From the NCBI GenBank assembly GCA_041918615.1, contig JAYRVH010000077.1, positions 372,001-436,000 of the forward strand: 64,000 bases of DNA, written 5' to 3'. Shown here in pieces: positions 63,250-64,000 of this stretch. Position numbers and translations under genes: made by a program. The stretch is from JAEUJM01 sp041918615 (GTDB taxonomy: Bacteria > Actinomycetota > Acidimicrobiia > Acidimicrobiales > DATDAH01). A model generated the notes under the pieces. It was given only the letters and a program-made list of their open reading frames with translations, was not told where the DNA came from and did not search any database. Position 1 is the first letter of the stretch. Each line of letters starts with the position of its first letter.

Positions 63250-64000
63250 CCACCAGCCCGCTCCAGCGCGCCGTCACGCTCCCCGAGCCGGTCGATCTCG
63301 CCCTCACCCTCGGTCCCCTGCGGCGCGGACGGTACGATCCCGCGTCCCAACTCGGGGCGGCGGGCTTCTGGCGCGCCACCCGGACCCCTGAAGGCCCTGC
63401 CACGCTGGCCGTCGTGGGGCGCGACGGCGCCAGCCGGACCATCAGCGCGACCTTCGACGTGCGCGCCTGGGGGCCGGGCGGCGAGTGGGTGCTCGACCGG
63501 GCCCCTGCACTGCTCGGCGCCGAGGACGATCCCCACGGCTTCCACACGGACCATCCCCTGGTGTCACGGCTGCATCGGCGGTTCCCGGGGCTGCGGATCA
63601 GCCGGTCGAACGCGGTGTTCGAGACGCTCGTCCCGACGGTGCTCGAGCAGAAGGTCACCGGTTTCGAATCGAGGCGCGCCTACCGCCAACTCGTCCTGAA
63701 GCTCGGCGAGCCGGCGCCGGGCCCGAGCGGCCTGATGCTGCCTCCCGAGCCCGCCGCCGTCGCCGGGACCCCGTACTACGAGCTCCACGTCGTCGGGGTC
63801 GAACGGAACCGTGCCGACACGCTTCGCCGTGTGGCGTCCCGGGCGCACCACCTCGAGCAGCTCCTCGCCCTGCCGTCGGCCGAGGCCCAACGGCAGCTCA
63901 CGCTCATCCGCGGAGTAGGGCCCTGGACCGCCGCGGAGGTGGCCCTCATCGCGTTCGGCGACCCCGATGCGGTGAGCATCGGCGACTTCCACATTCCGCA
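63246..64000 (+). CDS. DNA-3-methyladenine glycosylase/HhH-GPD protein, probable CTG start (partial)
   Basis: The frame is open from CTG 63246 to the window edge, giving at least 251 residues. The C-terminal part has VPTVLEQKVTG, then LIRGVGPWTAAEVALIAFGDPDAVSIGDFHIP, the helix-hairpin-helix and catalytic Asp region of AlkA-type glycosylases that remove alkylated bases. The N-terminal part (PEPVDLALTLGPLRRGRYDP) matches the usual start of actinobacterial homologues. Between the in-frame TGA at 63222 and this point there is no ATG, GTG or TTG, so CTG in a CTGA overlap seems to be the start, with GGAGGG 9 nt upstream. Confidence 0.78.
   Translation, partial: MTTSPLQRAVTLPEPVDLALTLGPLRRGRYDPASQLGAAGFWRATRTPEGPATLAVVGRDGASRTISATFDVRAWGPGGEWVLDRAPALLGAEDDPHGFHTDHPLVSRLHRRFPGLRISRSNAVFETLVPTVLEQKVTGFESRRAYRQLVLKLGEPAPGPSGLMLPPEPAAVAGTPYYELHVVGVERNRADTLRRVASRAHHLEQLLALPSAEAQRQLTLIRGVGPWTAAEVALIAFGDPDAVSIGDFHIP

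Overview
The window is a gene-dense chromosomal segment of a high-GC actinobacterium. The features that point there are near-universal G/C third codon positions, many GTG starts, 4-nt ATGA/GTGA/TGATG gene junctions, repeated leaderless promoters (TAnnnT 6-9 nt before the start codon), a fused F420-cofactor enzyme (FbiC), DUF3151 and AftD-like (DUF3367) proteins. An Acidimicrobiia-type lineage is my inference; no rRNA, tRNA, prophage, insertion sequence or CRISPR array is visible. All long regions are coding; no stretch above about 300 bases lacks a gene.

Layout. 1-2023 (+): end of transketolase, transaldolase, 6-phosphogluconolactonase. 2088-4829 (-): a TPP riboswitch followed by a thiamine-precursor ABC transporter (permease, binding protein, ATPase). 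4923-8314 (+): FbiC and a LOG-family protein. 8347-12155 (-): glycolate oxidase glcD-glcE-glcF followed by two very small reading frames. 12204-14904 (+): a Cys-rich conserved protein, a McrB-type AAA ATPase and an unknown partner. 14970-17042 (-): TypA/BipA GTPase and a small Cys-rich protein. 17157-18353 (+): a leaderless leader ORF, a TauE/SafE exporter and a small membrane partner. 18367-21721 (-): a PLP decarboxylase, a MobA-rhodanese fusion and RNase D in one overlapping operon. 21827-29000: a glucosaminidase-like lipoprotein, DUF3151, a patatin, pyruvate kinase, a histidine phosphatase, a small membrane protein, a 54-aa ORF, a SirB1-like protein, an MFS transporter and a GDPD phosphodiesterase; 29336-30835 is an acyl-CoA ligase.

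30922-51999 is a cell-envelope locus. On the minus strand lie a LAXTG-type surface protein, a GT-C-like membrane protein, a Wzx-like flippase and a methyltransferase. On the plus strand, after a leaderless 24-aa leader ORF, come a membrane-anchored acidic protein, two acyltransferase-3 proteins, two giant AftD-like proteins with discoidin-like domains, a further membrane glycosyltransferase candidate and a sulfotransferase, almost all joined by 4-nt overlaps. A GT2-methyltransferase fusion and a GT4 glycosyltransferase diverge from a 20-bp shared promoter. Together these could make, decorate (acyl, sulfate, methyl) and export a surface glycan.

52078-64000 (+): a lytic transglycosylase that seems to start at CTG, a complete peptide/dipeptide ABC transporter bracketed by two paralogous binding proteins, a cyclophilin, an acyl-CoA synthetase, and a truncated DNA glycosylase that again seems to start at CTG.
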